Source: an uncultured Pelagibacteraceae bacterium (GTDB lineage Bacteria > Pseudomonadota > Alphaproteobacteria > Pelagibacterales > Pelagibacteraceae). Taken from it: a DNA stretch of 34,781 nucleotides. The stretch is taken from contig CACKGK010000012.1 of the NCBI GenBank assembly GCA_902599665.1, positions 1-34,781 on the forward strand. Reading direction: 5' to 3'. The notes beneath the pieces were generated by a model. That model did not search any database. It was not told the origin of the DNA and saw only the letters and a program-made list of their open reading frames with translations. Below, one piece after another: positions 15,491 to 29,108 of this stretch. Every line of letters begins with the position of its first letter. Positions within the stretch are counted from its first letter, which is position 1. Both the position numbers and the translations under genes were made by a program.

Positions 15491-18400
15491 AAAAATTTTA
15501 GTTATTGGTGCAGGCCCAATTATAATTGGACAAGCATGTGAATTTGACTATTCAGGTACACAAGCTTGTAAGGCTCTTAAAGATGAGGGTTTTGAGGTAG
15601 TATTAATAAATTCAAATCCTGCAACTATTATGACAGATCCTGGAGTTGCTGATAAAACTTACATAGAGCCTATTACAATTCCAGTTCTTGAAGAAGTGAT
15701 TAAAAAAGAAAAGCCGAATGCAATTCTTCCTACTATGGGTGGCCAGACAGCTTTAAATTTAGCAATAAGTGCAGAAAAAGCTGGTCTACTTAAAAAATAT
15801 AAAATTGAACTGATTGGAGCTAAATCAAAAGCAATTGAAAACGCTGAGGATCGGAAAAAGTTCAGAAAAAATATGTCTGACATTGGTTTAGATTTACCCA
15901 AATCAAGGATTATAAATAATTTCAAAGATGCCTTGAAATGTTTAAAAGAAATTGGTTTGCCTGCAATTATAAGACCTTCATTCACTTTGGGCGGATTAGG
16001 CGGAGGTATTGCAAAAAGTAAAAAAGAATTCTTTAAACTTGTAAGAAATGGAATGAGTGAGTCACCTCAAAATCAAGTTTTAATAGAGGAGTCTTTAGAG
16101 GGGTGGAAAGAGTTTGAAATGGAAGTTGTTAGAGACAAAAATGACAACTGTATAATCATTTGTTCTATAGAAAATGTGGATCCAATGGGAATACATACTG
16201 GTGACTCAATAACTGTAGCTCCAGCATTAACACTTACAGATAAAGAATACCAAGTCATGAGAAATGCCTCTATTGCTTGTTTAAGAAAAATTGGGGTTGA
16301 AACGGGAGGGTCAAATGTTCAATTTGCCATTAATCCTAAAAATGGAAGAATGGTTATAATTGAGATGAACCCTAGGGTATCAAGATCCTCAGCTCTAGCT
16401 TCTAAAGCTACAGGTTTTCCAATTGCAAAAGTAGCTGCTAAACTTGCAGTTGGATATACTCTTGATGAATTAAAAAATGAAATAACAAAGATAACGCCCG
16501 CTTCATTTGAACCAACCATCGATTATGTGGTTACTAAAATACCTAGATTTACATTTGAGAAATTTTCTGACACCAAAGCTGTGCTTGGAACTTCAATGAG
16601 ATCGGTTGGTGAGGCAATGGCAATTGGTAGAAACTTTAAAGAGTCTTTTCAAAAAGCTTTGGTTTCATTAGAAACTGGATTATCTGGATTGGACAATATT
16701 TTTAATTATTCAAAAAAAGAGATTTTAAAAAATTTAAAAGTTAGTATTCCAAATAGACTACTATTAATTGGTGAAGCTTTTAGGAAAAATATTTCATTAA
16801 ACACAGTATATAAACTTTCTAAAGTTGACCCTTGGTTCTTAAATCAAATCAAAGATCTTGTTGATGAAGAAAAAAATATAATTAAGAAAGGAATTCCAAA
16901 AACATACAATGAGTTTAATAGAATTAAATCCATTGGCTTTTCAGATAAAAAATTATCAAAACTTACAGGAATTAAAGAGAAAATAGTTAGATCAAAAAGA
17001 GTTGCTCTTAAAGTTTTGCCTGTGTTTAAAAAAGTAGACACTTGCGCAGCAGAATTTAAATCTTTTACTCCATATATGTATTCAACGTATCAGAGAAATT
17101 TTGCATTGAATACTGAGTGTGAGGCTGATCCTAGTAATAAAAAGAAAATAATTATACTTGGAGGAGGTCCAAATAGAATTGGTCAAGGAATAGAATTTGA
17201 TTATTGCTGTTGTCAGGCAAGTTTTTCTCTAAAGGAAGCTGGATTTGAAACAATTATGGTAAATTGCAATCCTGAAACTGTTTCTACAGATTATGATACT
17301 AGCGATAGATTATACTTTGAGCCTCTTATAGAAGAATATGTTCAAAATATTATTATTAAAGAAAAATCAAAAGGAAATCTTATTGGAGTTATTGCTCAAT
17401 TTGGAGGTCAAACTCCAATTAGATTAGCAAAATTCTTACATGAAAACAAATTACCAATACTTGGCACCCAATATAGTTCAATTGATTTAGCAGAGGATAG
17501 AGATAGATTTAGAGATCTTTTAATCAAATTAAATTTAAGACAAGCCGAGAGTGGAATAGCTAACAAATTTGATCAGGCGATTAAAATAAGTGAAAAAATT
17601 GGACTTCCAGTTGTTGTAAGGCCTTCTTATGTTCTAGGCGGCAGAGCGATGGAAATTGTTCATGATAAAAGCCAACTTAAAAAGTTTATTAATGAAGCAT
17701 TTAAAGCTTCAGAACAAAATCCAATTTTAATAGATAAATTTATAGATCATGCCATGGAAGTTGATGTAGACGCTATCTCTGATGGTAAAGATGTTTATGT
17801 TGCGGGTATCATGCAACACATTGAAGAGGCAGGAGTTCATTCTGGGGACTCAGCATGTTGCTTGCCTCCAGTATCAATCAAAGATAATCTTTTAAAAGAA
17901 ATTAAAATCCAAACTAAAAAATTAGCTTTAGCACTAAAAGTTAAAGGGCTTTTAAATATTCAATTTGCAATAAAAAAGGATGAAATATTTGTTATAGAAG
18001 TAAACCCAAGAGCAAGTAGAACTGTACCATTTGTCTCAAAAGCTAATGGAGTTCCACTAGCTAAAATTGCATCCAGAATAATGGCGGGAGAAAAACTTTC
18101 AAAGTACAATTTAAAGTATAAAACCAATAAAAAATTTGCAGTCAAAGAGGCAGTATTCCCATTCAATAAATTTCCTGATAGTGATCTATTGCTTGGACCA
18201 GAAATGAAATCTACTGGAGAAGTGATGGGGTTTGATGATGACTTTGGTATGGCAATAGCCAAAAGTCAGATAGCAGCAGCAAATTCATTACCTACAAAAG
18301 GTTTAGCATTTTTATCAGTGAAAGACTCTCATAAACAAGAAATTGTTGGCGTTGCACAGAGATTATTAAAACTTGGATTTACTCTATCAGCAACTAAAGG

Positions 18401-18692
18401 AACTGCAGATATTTTAATTAAGAATGGTATGAAATGCAGAAAAATTAATAAAGTGAGTAGTGGTAAACCTCATATAGTAGATGTACTTAATTCAAAAAAA
18501 ATCTCATTGGTGATTAACACTGGTGGCGGAAATAGTGAAAATAGAATTAGTGATGCAAGAGCACTAAGAAGGGGGACTTTAGCTAATAAAATTCCTTATT
18601 GTACAAATATGTCTACTGCATATTCATTTTTAGAAGCAATCAATGCTCTAAAGACGAAAAAACTTAAAGTTAAAGCTCTTCAAGAAAACTAA
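15468..18692 (+). CDS. carB: Carbamoyl-phosphate synthase large subunit
   Basis: Synthetase subunit of 1074 residues, the standard length. It shows the internal duplication of the family: [21 protein letters not shown] at the first half and [19 protein letters not shown] at the second (about residue 560), with matching ATP-grasp motifs ([11 protein letters not shown] and [22 protein letters not shown] and [12 protein letters not shown]). The C-terminal MGS-like allosteric domain (about residues 935-1074) includes ATKGTADIL and VINTGGG. The ATG at 15468 lies inside the carA end. The stop overlaps that of the convergent ATP-grasp gene by 4 bases. Confidence 0.98.
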   Translation: MPKRKDIKKILVIGAGPIIIGQACEFDYSGTQACKALKDEGFEVVLINSNPATIMTDPGVADKTYIEPITIPVLEEVIKKEKPNAILPTMGGQTALNLAISAEKAGLLKKYKIELIGAKSKAIENAEDRKKFRKNMSDIGLDLPKSRIINNFKDALKCLKEIGLPAIIRPSFTLGGLGGGIAKSKKEFFKLVRNGMSESPQNQVLIEESLEGWKEFEMEVVRDKNDNCIIICSIENVDPMGIHTGDSITVAPALTLTDKEYQVMRNASIACLRKIGVETGGSNVQFAINPKNGRMVIIEMNPRVSRSSALASKATGFPIAKVAAKLAVGYTLDELKNEITKITPASFEPTIDYVVTKIPRFTFEKFSDTKAVLGTSMRSVGEAMAIGRNFKESFQKALVSLETGLSGLDNIFNYSKKEILKNLKVSIPNRLLLIGEAFRKNISLNTVYKLSKVDPWFLNQIKDLVDEEKNIIKKGIPKTYNEFNRIKSIGFSDKKLSKLTGIKEKIVRSKRVALKVLPVFKKVDTCAAEFKSFTPYMYSTYQRNFALNTECEADPSNKKKIIILGGGPNRIGQGIEFDYCCCQASFSLKEAGFETIMVNCNPETVSTDYDTSDRLYFEPLIEEYVQNIIIKEKSKGNLIGVIAQFGGQTPIRLAKFLHENKLPILGTQYSSIDLAEDRDRFRDLLIKLNLRQAESGIANKFDQAIKISEKIGLPVVVRPSYVLGGRAMEIVHDKSQLKKFINEAFKASEQNPILIDKFIDHAMEVDVDAISDGKDVYVAGIMQHIEEAGVHSGDSACCLPPVSIKDNLLKEIKIQTKKLALALKVKGLLNIQFAIKKDEIFVIEVNPRASRTVPFVSKANGVPLAKIASRIMAGEKLSKYNLKYKTNKKFAVKEAVFPFNKFPDSDLLLGPEMKSTGEVMGFDDDFGMAIAKSQIAAANSLPTKGLAFLSVKDSHKQEIVGVAQRLLKLGFTLSATKGTADILIKNGMKCRKINKVSSGKPHIVDVLNSKKISLVINTGGGNSENRISDARALRRGTLANKIPYCTNMSTAYSFLEAINALKTKKLKVKALQEN

Positions 18693-20134
18693 GCATCCAC
18701 AACCATTGTATCTTTAGACCCACCTCCTTGAGAACTATTTACTATGGTACTTCCTTTTCTTAAAGCAACTCTTGTAAGACCACCAGTTGTAACATAAGAA
18801 GTTTTTCCAGTTAATATAAAAGGCCTTAAATCTAAATGTCTTGGCTCAATACCGTTTTCACAAATAGTTGGTATTGTTGATAATATTTCCAAAGGTTGAG
18901 CTACAAATTCTCGAGGATTTTTTTTAATTTTTCTTACCATCTCTTCTCGCTCTTTTTTTGGTGCCTTCGGACCAATCATTATTCCATATCCACCTGAAGC
19001 ATTTGCTGGTTTAACAACAAGCTTAGCTATATTTTCAATTACATGTTGCCTATGAACTTTGTTTTCACACAAAAATGTTTCTACTTGGTTAAGTTTAGGT
19101 TGCTCACCTAAATAATAGACAATCATTTTATTAACATAAGAATAAACTGCCTTATCATCCGCAACTCCAGTTCCAAGAGCATTAATAATACCAACATTTC
19201 CCTTTTTCCAACATTTAAATAAACCTGGGACTCCAATTAGTGATTCTTTATTAAATACTTTTGGATCAAGGAAAGTATCATCTAATCTTCTGTATATACA
19301 ATCAACTTTTAGTTTTCCTTTAACTGTTTTCATATAAACAAAATCACTTTCAACAAATAAATCTTTACCTTCGACTAAGGCTATTCCCATTTGTTGAGCT
19401 AAAAATGAATGTTCAAAGTAAGCTGAATTATAAATACCTGGTGTCAAAACAACCATATGAGGATTTTCAGTTTTTTTTGGTATGCACTCAACCATACTTT
19501 GATAAAGTTTATTAGAATATTGATGGATAGAGGAAACTTTATATCGAGTAAATAATTCGGGAAATACATCCCTCATTACCATTCTATTTTCCAACATATA
19601 AGATACCCCAGATGGGACACGTAAATTATCTTCAAGAACTAGGTATTCCCCATTAATATTTCTTATTAAATCGATTCCTGATATATTTGCCCAAGCTTTA
19701 TACTTTGGAGAAAAACCCTCACATTCTTTTAAATAATAAGGTGAATTAAATATTAATTCTTTTGGAACAACCTTATCCTTAAAAATTTTTTTTTTATTAT
19801 AGACATCATCTATAAATAAATTTAATGCTTTTACTCTTTGAATTAAACCTCTAGATATTTTATTCCATTGAGACTTTGGAATAATTCTTGGTATTATATC
19901 TAACGGCCATTTTTTTTCCTCTGCTCTATTATTTGCTGCATAAACTCTAAAATTAATACCTCTAGCACTTATTGTGCTTTGACAATTTTTTTCAATTTCT
20001 TGAAGTTTTTTTGTTCCATGTCTTTCTAGGATGCCAGTCATTATTCTAGCATGTTTTCTAATCTTATTTTCTTCCGTCAAATATCCATCGTATGCGGATT
20101 TTGAATCATAATTTTTCCATAGAGATACAGACAT
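18689..20134 (-). CDS. Circularly permuted ATP-grasp family protein (COG2308 type)
   Basis: A 481-residue protein of the circularly permuted ATP-grasp group, predicted to form amide or peptide bonds with ATP. Landmarks are [14 protein letters not shown] [15 protein letters not shown] at the N terminus, [18 protein letters not shown] [10 protein letters not shown] (about residue 76), [23 protein letters not shown] (about 161), [51 protein letters not shown] and the nucleotide-binding [18 protein letters not shown] (about 374). The C-terminal motif [10 protein letters not shown]...GGLTRVAL is also characteristic. In many bacteria this gene sits with an alpha-E protein, a transglutaminase and the Anbu peptidase. 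Here only Anbu is adjacent, divergently, across 105 bases. The substrate is unknown. Confidence 0.88.
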   Translation of the reverse strand: MSVSLWKNYDSKSAYDGYLTEENKIRKHARIMTGILERHGTKKLQEIEKNCQSTISARGINFRVYAANNRAEEKKWPLDIIPRIIPKSQWNKISRGLIQRVKALNLFIDDVYNKKKIFKDKVVPKELIFNSPYYLKECEGFSPKYKAWANISGIDLIRNINGEYLVLEDNLRVPSGVSYMLENRMVMRDVFPELFTRYKVSSIHQYSNKLYQSMVECIPKKTENPHMVVLTPGIYNSAYFEHSFLAQQMGIALVEGKDLFVESDFVYMKTVKGKLKVDCIYRRLDDTFLDPKVFNKESLIGVPGLFKCWKKGNVGIINALGTGVADDKAVYSYVNKMIVYYLGEQPKLNQVETFLCENKVHRQHVIENIAKLVVKPANASGGYGIMIGPKAPKKEREEMVRKIKKNPREFVAQPLEILSTIPTICENGIEPRHLDLRPFILTGKTSYVTTGGLTRVALRKGSTIVNSSQGGGSKDTMVVDA

Positions 20135-20190
20135 AGAACAATTTTTGATAAAAAAAATTGCAAAACAATTGCTAAATACAAATAGCTGCT

Positions 20191-20220
20191 ATGACATAAA
20201 ATATTTGATAATTATGTCAT
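20191..20220. repeat. Perfect 9-base inverted repeat between the ATP-grasp and Anbu genes
   Basis: ATGACATAA (20191-20199) and TTATGTCAT (20212-20220) are exact inverted copies separated by 12 bases. They lie in the 105-base divergent intergenic region, 20 bases before the Anbu start and 57 from the ATP-grasp start. The centre-to-centre distance of 21 bases, two helical turns, suits a dimeric regulator; a hairpin in the anbu leader is the alternative. No known regulator consensus is recognised. Confidence 0.6.
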
Positions 20221-20239
20221 TTTTAAATAAAAATCGCTC

Positions 20240-20965
20240 ATGACATACTGTATTGGAATCAAAACAAACGAAGGGTTGGTTTTCGCATCAGACTCGAGAA
20301 CTAATGCAGGTTTAGATAATGTAAATATTTATTCAAAAATGTTTACTCATGATGTCGGTGATAGAACAATTGTAATGGTAACATCTGGTAATTTAGGAAC
20401 ATCACAAGCTGTTTACAAATCTGTAGAGAAGGATTTAAAAAGCTCATCGGGAATACTTAATTTAAATACATGTAAAGACTTTGAACAAATTGCATCTTAT
20501 GTGGGAAGTCTAAATATAAAACACTCATCTCCCCAAGGAATAAATACTGACGATGTCCTTTTAGGTTCAACTTTTATAATAGGTGGTCAAATAAAAGGAC
20601 AAAAGCCAGAGCTTTATCTTATATATCCTCAAGGAAACTATATAAGACCAGCAGATAGTAAACCTTATCTCGTGATTGGTGAGGTTAAGTATGGCAAACC
20701 AATTCTTGATAGAGTGATTAAACCAGATGTATCAATTGGAGATGCATCAAGGTGTGCACTAATTTCTATGGACTCAACTTTAAAAAGTGATTTAACTGTA
20801 GGTCCTCCCATTGATTTTGCAATTTACAAAAAAGATGAAAATAAATTAGCATCATTAAAATGTTTAAGTTTAAATGATGAAGATTATTCTAAAGTCTGCA
20901 ACACCTGGTCTGAGGGAATTTTTAAAGTATTTGATACATTTCCTAGATTTGATTGGGAGGATTAA
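20240..20965 (+). CDS. Anbu family proteasome-like N-terminal-threonine hydrolase
   Basis: Ancestral beta-subunit (Anbu/BPH) of the Ntn-hydrolase superfamily, 241 residues. After Met removal the N terminus is TYCIGIKTNEGLVFASDSRTNAG: Thr1 is the nucleophile, with Asp17 (SDSR) and Lys32 (YSKMF) in the positions used by proteasome beta subunits. There is no propeptide. Further family blocks are GDRTIVMVTSGNLGTSQAV, LGSTFIIGGQIKG, YLIYPQGNYI, LVIGEVKYGKPILDR and LTVGPPIDFAIYKKD. The substrate and the assembly's role are unknown in the family; it tends to occur with ATP-grasp, alpha-E and transglutaminase genes, suggesting peptide or amide metabolism. It diverges from the ATP-grasp gene and overlaps the stop of the convergent oxygenase gene by 4 bases. 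Confidence 0.92.
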   Translation: MTYCIGIKTNEGLVFASDSRTNAGLDNVNIYSKMFTHDVGDRTIVMVTSGNLGTSQAVYKSVEKDLKSSSGILNLNTCKDFEQIASYVGSLNIKHSSPQGINTDDVLLGSTFIIGGQIKGQKPELYLIYPQGNYIRPADSKPYLVIGEVKYGKPILDRVIKPDVSIGDASRCALISMDSTLKSDLTVGPPIDFAIYKKDENKLASLKCLSLNDEDYSKVCNTWSEGIFKVFDTFPRFDWED

Positions 20966-21627
20966 TTTTCAACTTTCCAATCAGTTTTAAAAGTCACATA
21001 ATTTACTTGTAAACACCTTCTCTCTTTAATTATTTCTTTCTTTTCCATTCCATGCCAAGTATTGGGACCGCTAGAAAAAAAATATCCATAATTATCTTTA
21101 TAAGGTAATGTTTTAATTAGCTTTAAATCACTATCATAAAAATCTGTACCAAGTTCCTCACTTTCATTATGTTTGTTAACGAATAATAAACATGACATAA
21201 GTTTTTCCTTAATATCACAATGTGGTTTCAGCCAAAAACCTTCTCGATCACATATAACCTCAACTCTTACATAAGAATTAGATAAATCTTTATTGATTAA
21301 TTCAGAAATTTTTAGATGAGTTTCTTTACTTTGAAGTTCTTTAATTAAATTTGCGAGACCTGGAAATTCTCTAGAATTTTCATGAGTTACAAAACATCGA
21401 AATTTTAAAGCTTTTCCACCATCTGAAATTCCCTCTCTAAATTTTCCCTCACCTCCATCAATAGCTCTGGTTCCATCATAATTAAGGTTGTGTTTTGCTG
21501 GGTCAGATATATCTGCACTTATTATCTCATTTATTTGATCATCAGTTAGAGGTTTATTTAATTCCCAATGCTCAAATGGATTATCAAATTTTTTTGAGTC
21601 GTTTAGTATTGAGTTTAAAAATGACAT
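20962..21627 (-). CDS. 2OG-Fe(II) oxygenase-like protein
   Basis: A 221-residue protein with the double-stranded beta-helix signature of iron/2-oxoglutarate oxygenases: His136-x-Asp138 (LKPHCDIKEKL), His192 (NTWHGM) and an Arg at 203 or 204 (KERRCLQVNYV) that would bind 2-oxoglutarate. Before it are the RVEVICDREGFW strand and an N-terminal half with TRAIDGGEGKFREGIS. The substrate cannot be told from sequence; small-molecule, protein or glycan hydroxylation are all possible. The ATG at 21627 shares one base with the stop of the upstream ELM1-like gene (TAATG), so the two are translationally coupled. A TTG six bases further upstream is not preferred. Confidence 0.72.
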   Translation of the reverse strand: MSFLNSILNDSKKFDNPFEHWELNKPLTDDQINEIISADISDPAKHNLNYDGTRAIDGGEGKFREGISDGGKALKFRCFVTHENSREFPGLANLIKELQSKETHLKISELINKDLSNSYVRVEVICDREGFWLKPHCDIKEKLMSCLLFVNKHNESEELGTDFYDSDLKLIKTLPYKDNYGYFFSSGPNTWHGMEKKEIIKERRCLQVNYVTFKTDWKVEN

Positions 21628-22571
21628 TAACAATTAATTTTTTCTTTTATAATTTTTGCTACCCTATTAGTTTCATCAAGACTTTGATAGGTCCAATTTT
21701 CAATATCTTCTCCAAGATTTCTAATAATATTTAAATCTCTAAACAAATTTCGAAATCTTTGGAACCGAATATCATTTTTTTTAGGCAAAATATTTGCTAT
21801 ATAAATAGGTTTTCCTGTTAAAGCAGCTTCAGAGATCATTGAGCTTGAGTCACAAGTAACTATAATGTTCTCTGAAATGGCTAAAGCAGATAAGTAGGCT
21901 TTTTTATCTACATCCATTATAACTGTATGATTTTCACCAAAAAATTCTTTTGCATAATGAATGGTATTTAATGGCGTCCTCATTGATGGAATTACAACAA
22001 GTTGAAAATCTTTTTTCTTTAAAAGCTTATAGAAAATTGAAAAAATATGTTTCATATTTTTTGTTGAATAATCATAATATTTGGTTGGTCCACCCATAAT
22101 TAAGCACCAAATCTTTCTGTTATCTTTTCTTATAAATGAGTTTAAGTAATCCTTATTTTCCTGTATTTCGTCTTTTGTAAGATAGTGAATTGCACCTTTC
22201 GTATTAATTATATTTGAACCACTAATTCCGTCATGTTCGGGTGCTACAATAAAATCAAAATAATCAAAGTTTATTTTTGGATCTTGTATATGAATATTAA
22301 AAATTTTTTTGTTTGAGATGCTTTTTAAATGGATTGATGGAATTATACTTTTTCTTCCACAAGAAATTATTATATCAAAATCTGAATAGTTTATTTTTTT
22401 GTAAACATTTTGAGAAATTGGTGTGAATTTTGGTGGAATTAAACTCCATAAACTTTTAAGTTCAACCTTGTGGTGAGTAAAATCAAGATCAAGAGCTTTA
22501 GCCAAACCTTCTACTTGGCTAAGCATGCCGTGCATGCCCTCAGTCAATAATATACCTTTTAATTTGCTCAT
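21627..22571 (-). CDS. ELM1-family protein (Mito_fiss_Elm1 / DUF1022)
   Basis: A 314-residue member of the bacterial family related to plant mitochondrial fission protein ELM1. Visible features are LTEGMHGMLSQVEGLAKALDL at the N terminus, IISCGRKSIIPSI, the conserved IQDPKINFDYFDFIVAPEHDGI block (about residues 97-118), LIMGGPTKYYDY (about 157) and a C-terminal VTCDSSSMISEAALTGKPIYI (about 241), which looks like the donor-site region of GT-B glycosyltransferases. The bacterial function is unknown; a glycosyltransferase-like role at the envelope is a guess from fold similarity. It is coupled to the 2OG oxygenase gene downstream and diverges from trxB across only 20 bases. Confidence 0.85.
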   Translation of the reverse strand: MSKLKGILLTEGMHGMLSQVEGLAKALDLDFTHHKVELKSLWSLIPPKFTPISQNVYKKINYSDFDIIISCGRKSIIPSIHLKSISNKKIFNIHIQDPKINFDYFDFIVAPEHDGISGSNIINTKGAIHYLTKDEIQENKDYLNSFIRKDNRKIWCLIMGGPTKYYDYSTKNMKHIFSIFYKLLKKKDFQLVVIPSMRTPLNTIHYAKEFFGENHTVIMDVDKKAYLSALAISENIIVTCDSSSMISEAALTGKPIYIANILPKKNDIRFQRFRNLFRDLNIIRNLGEDIENWTYQSLDETNRVAKIIKEKINC

Positions 22572-22591
22572 TATTTACTATATAGACCTGT

Positions 22592-23539
22592 ATGAGTGAA
22601 AAACCAACTAAACATACAAAAGTGTTAATAATTGGATCAGGGCCAGCTGGTTATACTGCTGCTGTTTATGCTGCGAGAGCTATGCTTAAACCAATGTTGG
22701 TTGCAGGTATGCAGCCGGGTGGTCAATTAACTATAACAACTGATGTTGAGAACTACCCTGGATTTGCAGATGTTATCCAAGGACCATGGTTAATGGAACA
22801 AATGAGGGAACAGGCAAAGGCAGTTGGAACCGATTTAGTTGAAGATCATATCCAATCAGTAAATTTAAAATCTAAACCGTTTGAGGCAATTGGTGATGGA
22901 GGACAAAAATATACTGCAGACTCAATTATTATTTCTACTGGAGCACAAGCAAGATGGTTAAACATTGAATCTGAACAAAAATTTAAGGGATTTGGAGTAT
23001 CAGCTTGTGCAACATGTGATGGCTTTTTTTTCAAAGATAAAACAGTTGCAGTTGTTGGTGGAGGAAATGCTGCAGTAGAAGAAGCTATGTTTCTTACAAA
23101 ATTCGCATCAAAAGTACAATTAATTCATAGACGAGATGAACTTAGAGCTGAAAAACTTTTGCAAAAAAAATTAATGGAAAATAAAAAAATTGAGATTATT
23201 TGGGACTCCGTTGTTGAAGAAGTAATAGGTGATGAAGAGCCAAAAAATGTAAAAGGATTAAAAATTAAAAATATTAAAAATAATGAAACATCAGAATTAA
23301 AAATAGATGGATTATTTATAGCTATTGGACACGATCCTGCTACATCTTTATTTAAAGACCAGTTAGAAATGGATAGCACAGGTTATTTAATTACTAAAAG
23401 TGATTCTACTGAGACTAATATTCCAGGAGTTTACGCAGCTGGAGATGTGAAAGATAAAATTTATAGGCAGGCAGTAACTGCAGCAGGAATGGGCTGTATG
23501 GCTGCATTAGAGGCAGAGAAATATTTAGCTGCAAATTAA
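22592..23539 (+). CDS. trxB: Thioredoxin reductase (NADPH)
   Basis: FAD flavoenzyme that reduces thioredoxin with NADPH in the cytoplasm. The 315-residue protein has the FAD site IGSGPAGYTAAVYAARA (about residues 14-30), GGQLTITTDVENYPGF, the redox-active Cys139-Ala-Thr-Cys142 (SACATCDG), the NADPH loop VGGGNAAVEEA (about 155), IHRRDELRAEK and the closing FAD motif GVYAAGDVKDKIYRQAVTAA. All expected residues are present. The start ATG lies 20 bases from the divergent ELM1-like start, so its promoter must extend into that coding region. Confidence 0.96.
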   Translation: MSEKPTKHTKVLIIGSGPAGYTAAVYAARAMLKPMLVAGMQPGGQLTITTDVENYPGFADVIQGPWLMEQMREQAKAVGTDLVEDHIQSVNLKSKPFEAIGDGGQKYTADSIIISTGAQARWLNIESEQKFKGFGVSACATCDGFFFKDKTVAVVGGGNAAVEEAMFLTKFASKVQLIHRRDELRAEKLLQKKLMENKKIEIIWDSVVEEVIGDEEPKNVKGLKIKNIKNNETSELKIDGLFIAIGHDPATSLFKDQLEMDSTGYLITKSDSTETNIPGVYAAGDVKDKIYRQAVTAAGMGCMAALEAEKYLAAN

Positions 23540-23565
23540 TAAAATATCATTTATAAAATAATTTT

Positions 23566-23949
23566 ATGGAGAATATTGTAAAACAAATTCAATTATTAGC
23601 TTTAGTAATAATACTTGGAGCTACTGTTATTGCATTTGGTATAGAAATATATCAAATGATTGAAGTTCGAAAAGTCACTTTAGCTGATTTGCTATTACTA
23701 TTTCTTTATTTAGAGGTTTTAGCTATGGTCAGAGTATTTTGGGAGAGTCAATCAATTCAAATAACACTACCATTGTTTATTGCTATAACAGCTCTTGCTA
23801 GATTTATTATATTGCAAGGAAAATCAATAAATCCAGAAGTATTGCTTTATGAAGCTGGAGCAATTGTACTCATTGCAATAGCTATACTAGTTCTGAGATT
23901 TAGAAATTCTCCTGTTTTTGGCTTAGAGAAAAAAAGAAAATCAAAATAG
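23566..23949 (+). CDS. PsiE-like integral membrane protein
   Basis: A 127-residue inner-membrane protein with about four hydrophobic segments (about residues 8-28, 40-58, 65-83 and 92-110). The second segment region, ADLLLLFLYLEVLAMVRVFWES, matches the PsiE (phosphate-starvation-inducible) family. The C-terminal tail is short and basic. It lies 26 bases after trxB and 12 bases before the SDR gene, on the same strand, so co-transcription is likely. Function in the family is poorly known, and no Pho box was recognised upstream. Confidence 0.7.
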   Translation: MENIVKQIQLLALVIILGATVIAFGIEIYQMIEVRKVTLADLLLLFLYLEVLAMVRVFWESQSIQITLPLFIAITALARFIILQGKSINPEVLLYEAGAIVLIAIAILVLRFRNSPVFGLEKKRKSK

Positions 23950-23961
23950 TTTTAAAATTAT

Positions 23962-28352
<4,391 letters not shown>

Positions 28353-28371
<19 letters not shown>

Positions 28372-29108
28372 TTATAACAGGTGGGGCCACCAGAATTGGA
28401 GCTACTATTGCTAAAAAACTATCTGGCAAAGGGGTTGAAATAGTTATTCATTTCAATAAATCAAAAATAAAAGCAGAAATCCTTAAAAAAGAATTATCAC
28501 AAAATGGTACTAAGGTTTATTTAGTAAAAGGAGATTTAAGTGTAGAAAAAGATGTAAACAAAATTGTTAAGACTGCAAAATCAAAACTTAAATATTTTGA
28601 CTGTCTGATAAACAACGCATCACTTTTTGAAAATGACAAATTAGAGAATTTTACTACTGATAGTTGGGGGCATCACTTAAGAACTAATTTAAGAACACCT
28701 GCTCTTCTATCAAAAGAATTTGCTAAAAATATTAAAGGAAAAAATAACAATATTATTAATATAATTGATCAAAGAGTATTTAAACTAACACCATACTTTT
28801 TTTCTTATACTATCAGTAAAACTGGTCTTTATACATTGACCAAGACTAGTGCAATGAGTTTAGCTCCAAAAATAAGAGTAAATGGTATTGCGCCAGGCCC
28901 TACAATCAAAAACAAGAGGCAAAGTGAGAAACATTTCAAAAAACAATACATGGCAACTCCATTAAAAAGACAGGTAGATGTTGAACAGATATGTAATGCT
29001 GTTGACTTTTTTATAAAAAATAGATCTATTACAGGACAGGTAATTTCAATTGATAGTGGTCAAAGTTTAAACTGGCAAACACCCGATATTATGGGAAGTA
29101 AAGAATGA
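28353..29108 (+). CDS. Short-chain dehydrogenase, pteridine reductase / FolM-like
   Basis: A 251-residue classical SDR. It has the cofactor loop ITGGATRIG (residues 8-16), HFNKS after the second strand, which favours NADPH, INNAS (86-90) and the catalytic Tyr152-x3-Lys156 (SYTISK). At the position of the usual active-site serine it has Asp, in NIIDQR (about residue 139). That Asp replacement is characteristic of trypanosomatid PTR1 and E. coli FolM, which reduce pterins or dihydrofolate. The folB-like gene two positions downstream supports a pterin/folate role. The end of the protein ([13 protein letters not shown]) also resembles that group. It overlaps uvrB by 19 bases and the next gene by 4. 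The activity is inferred. Confidence 0.75.
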
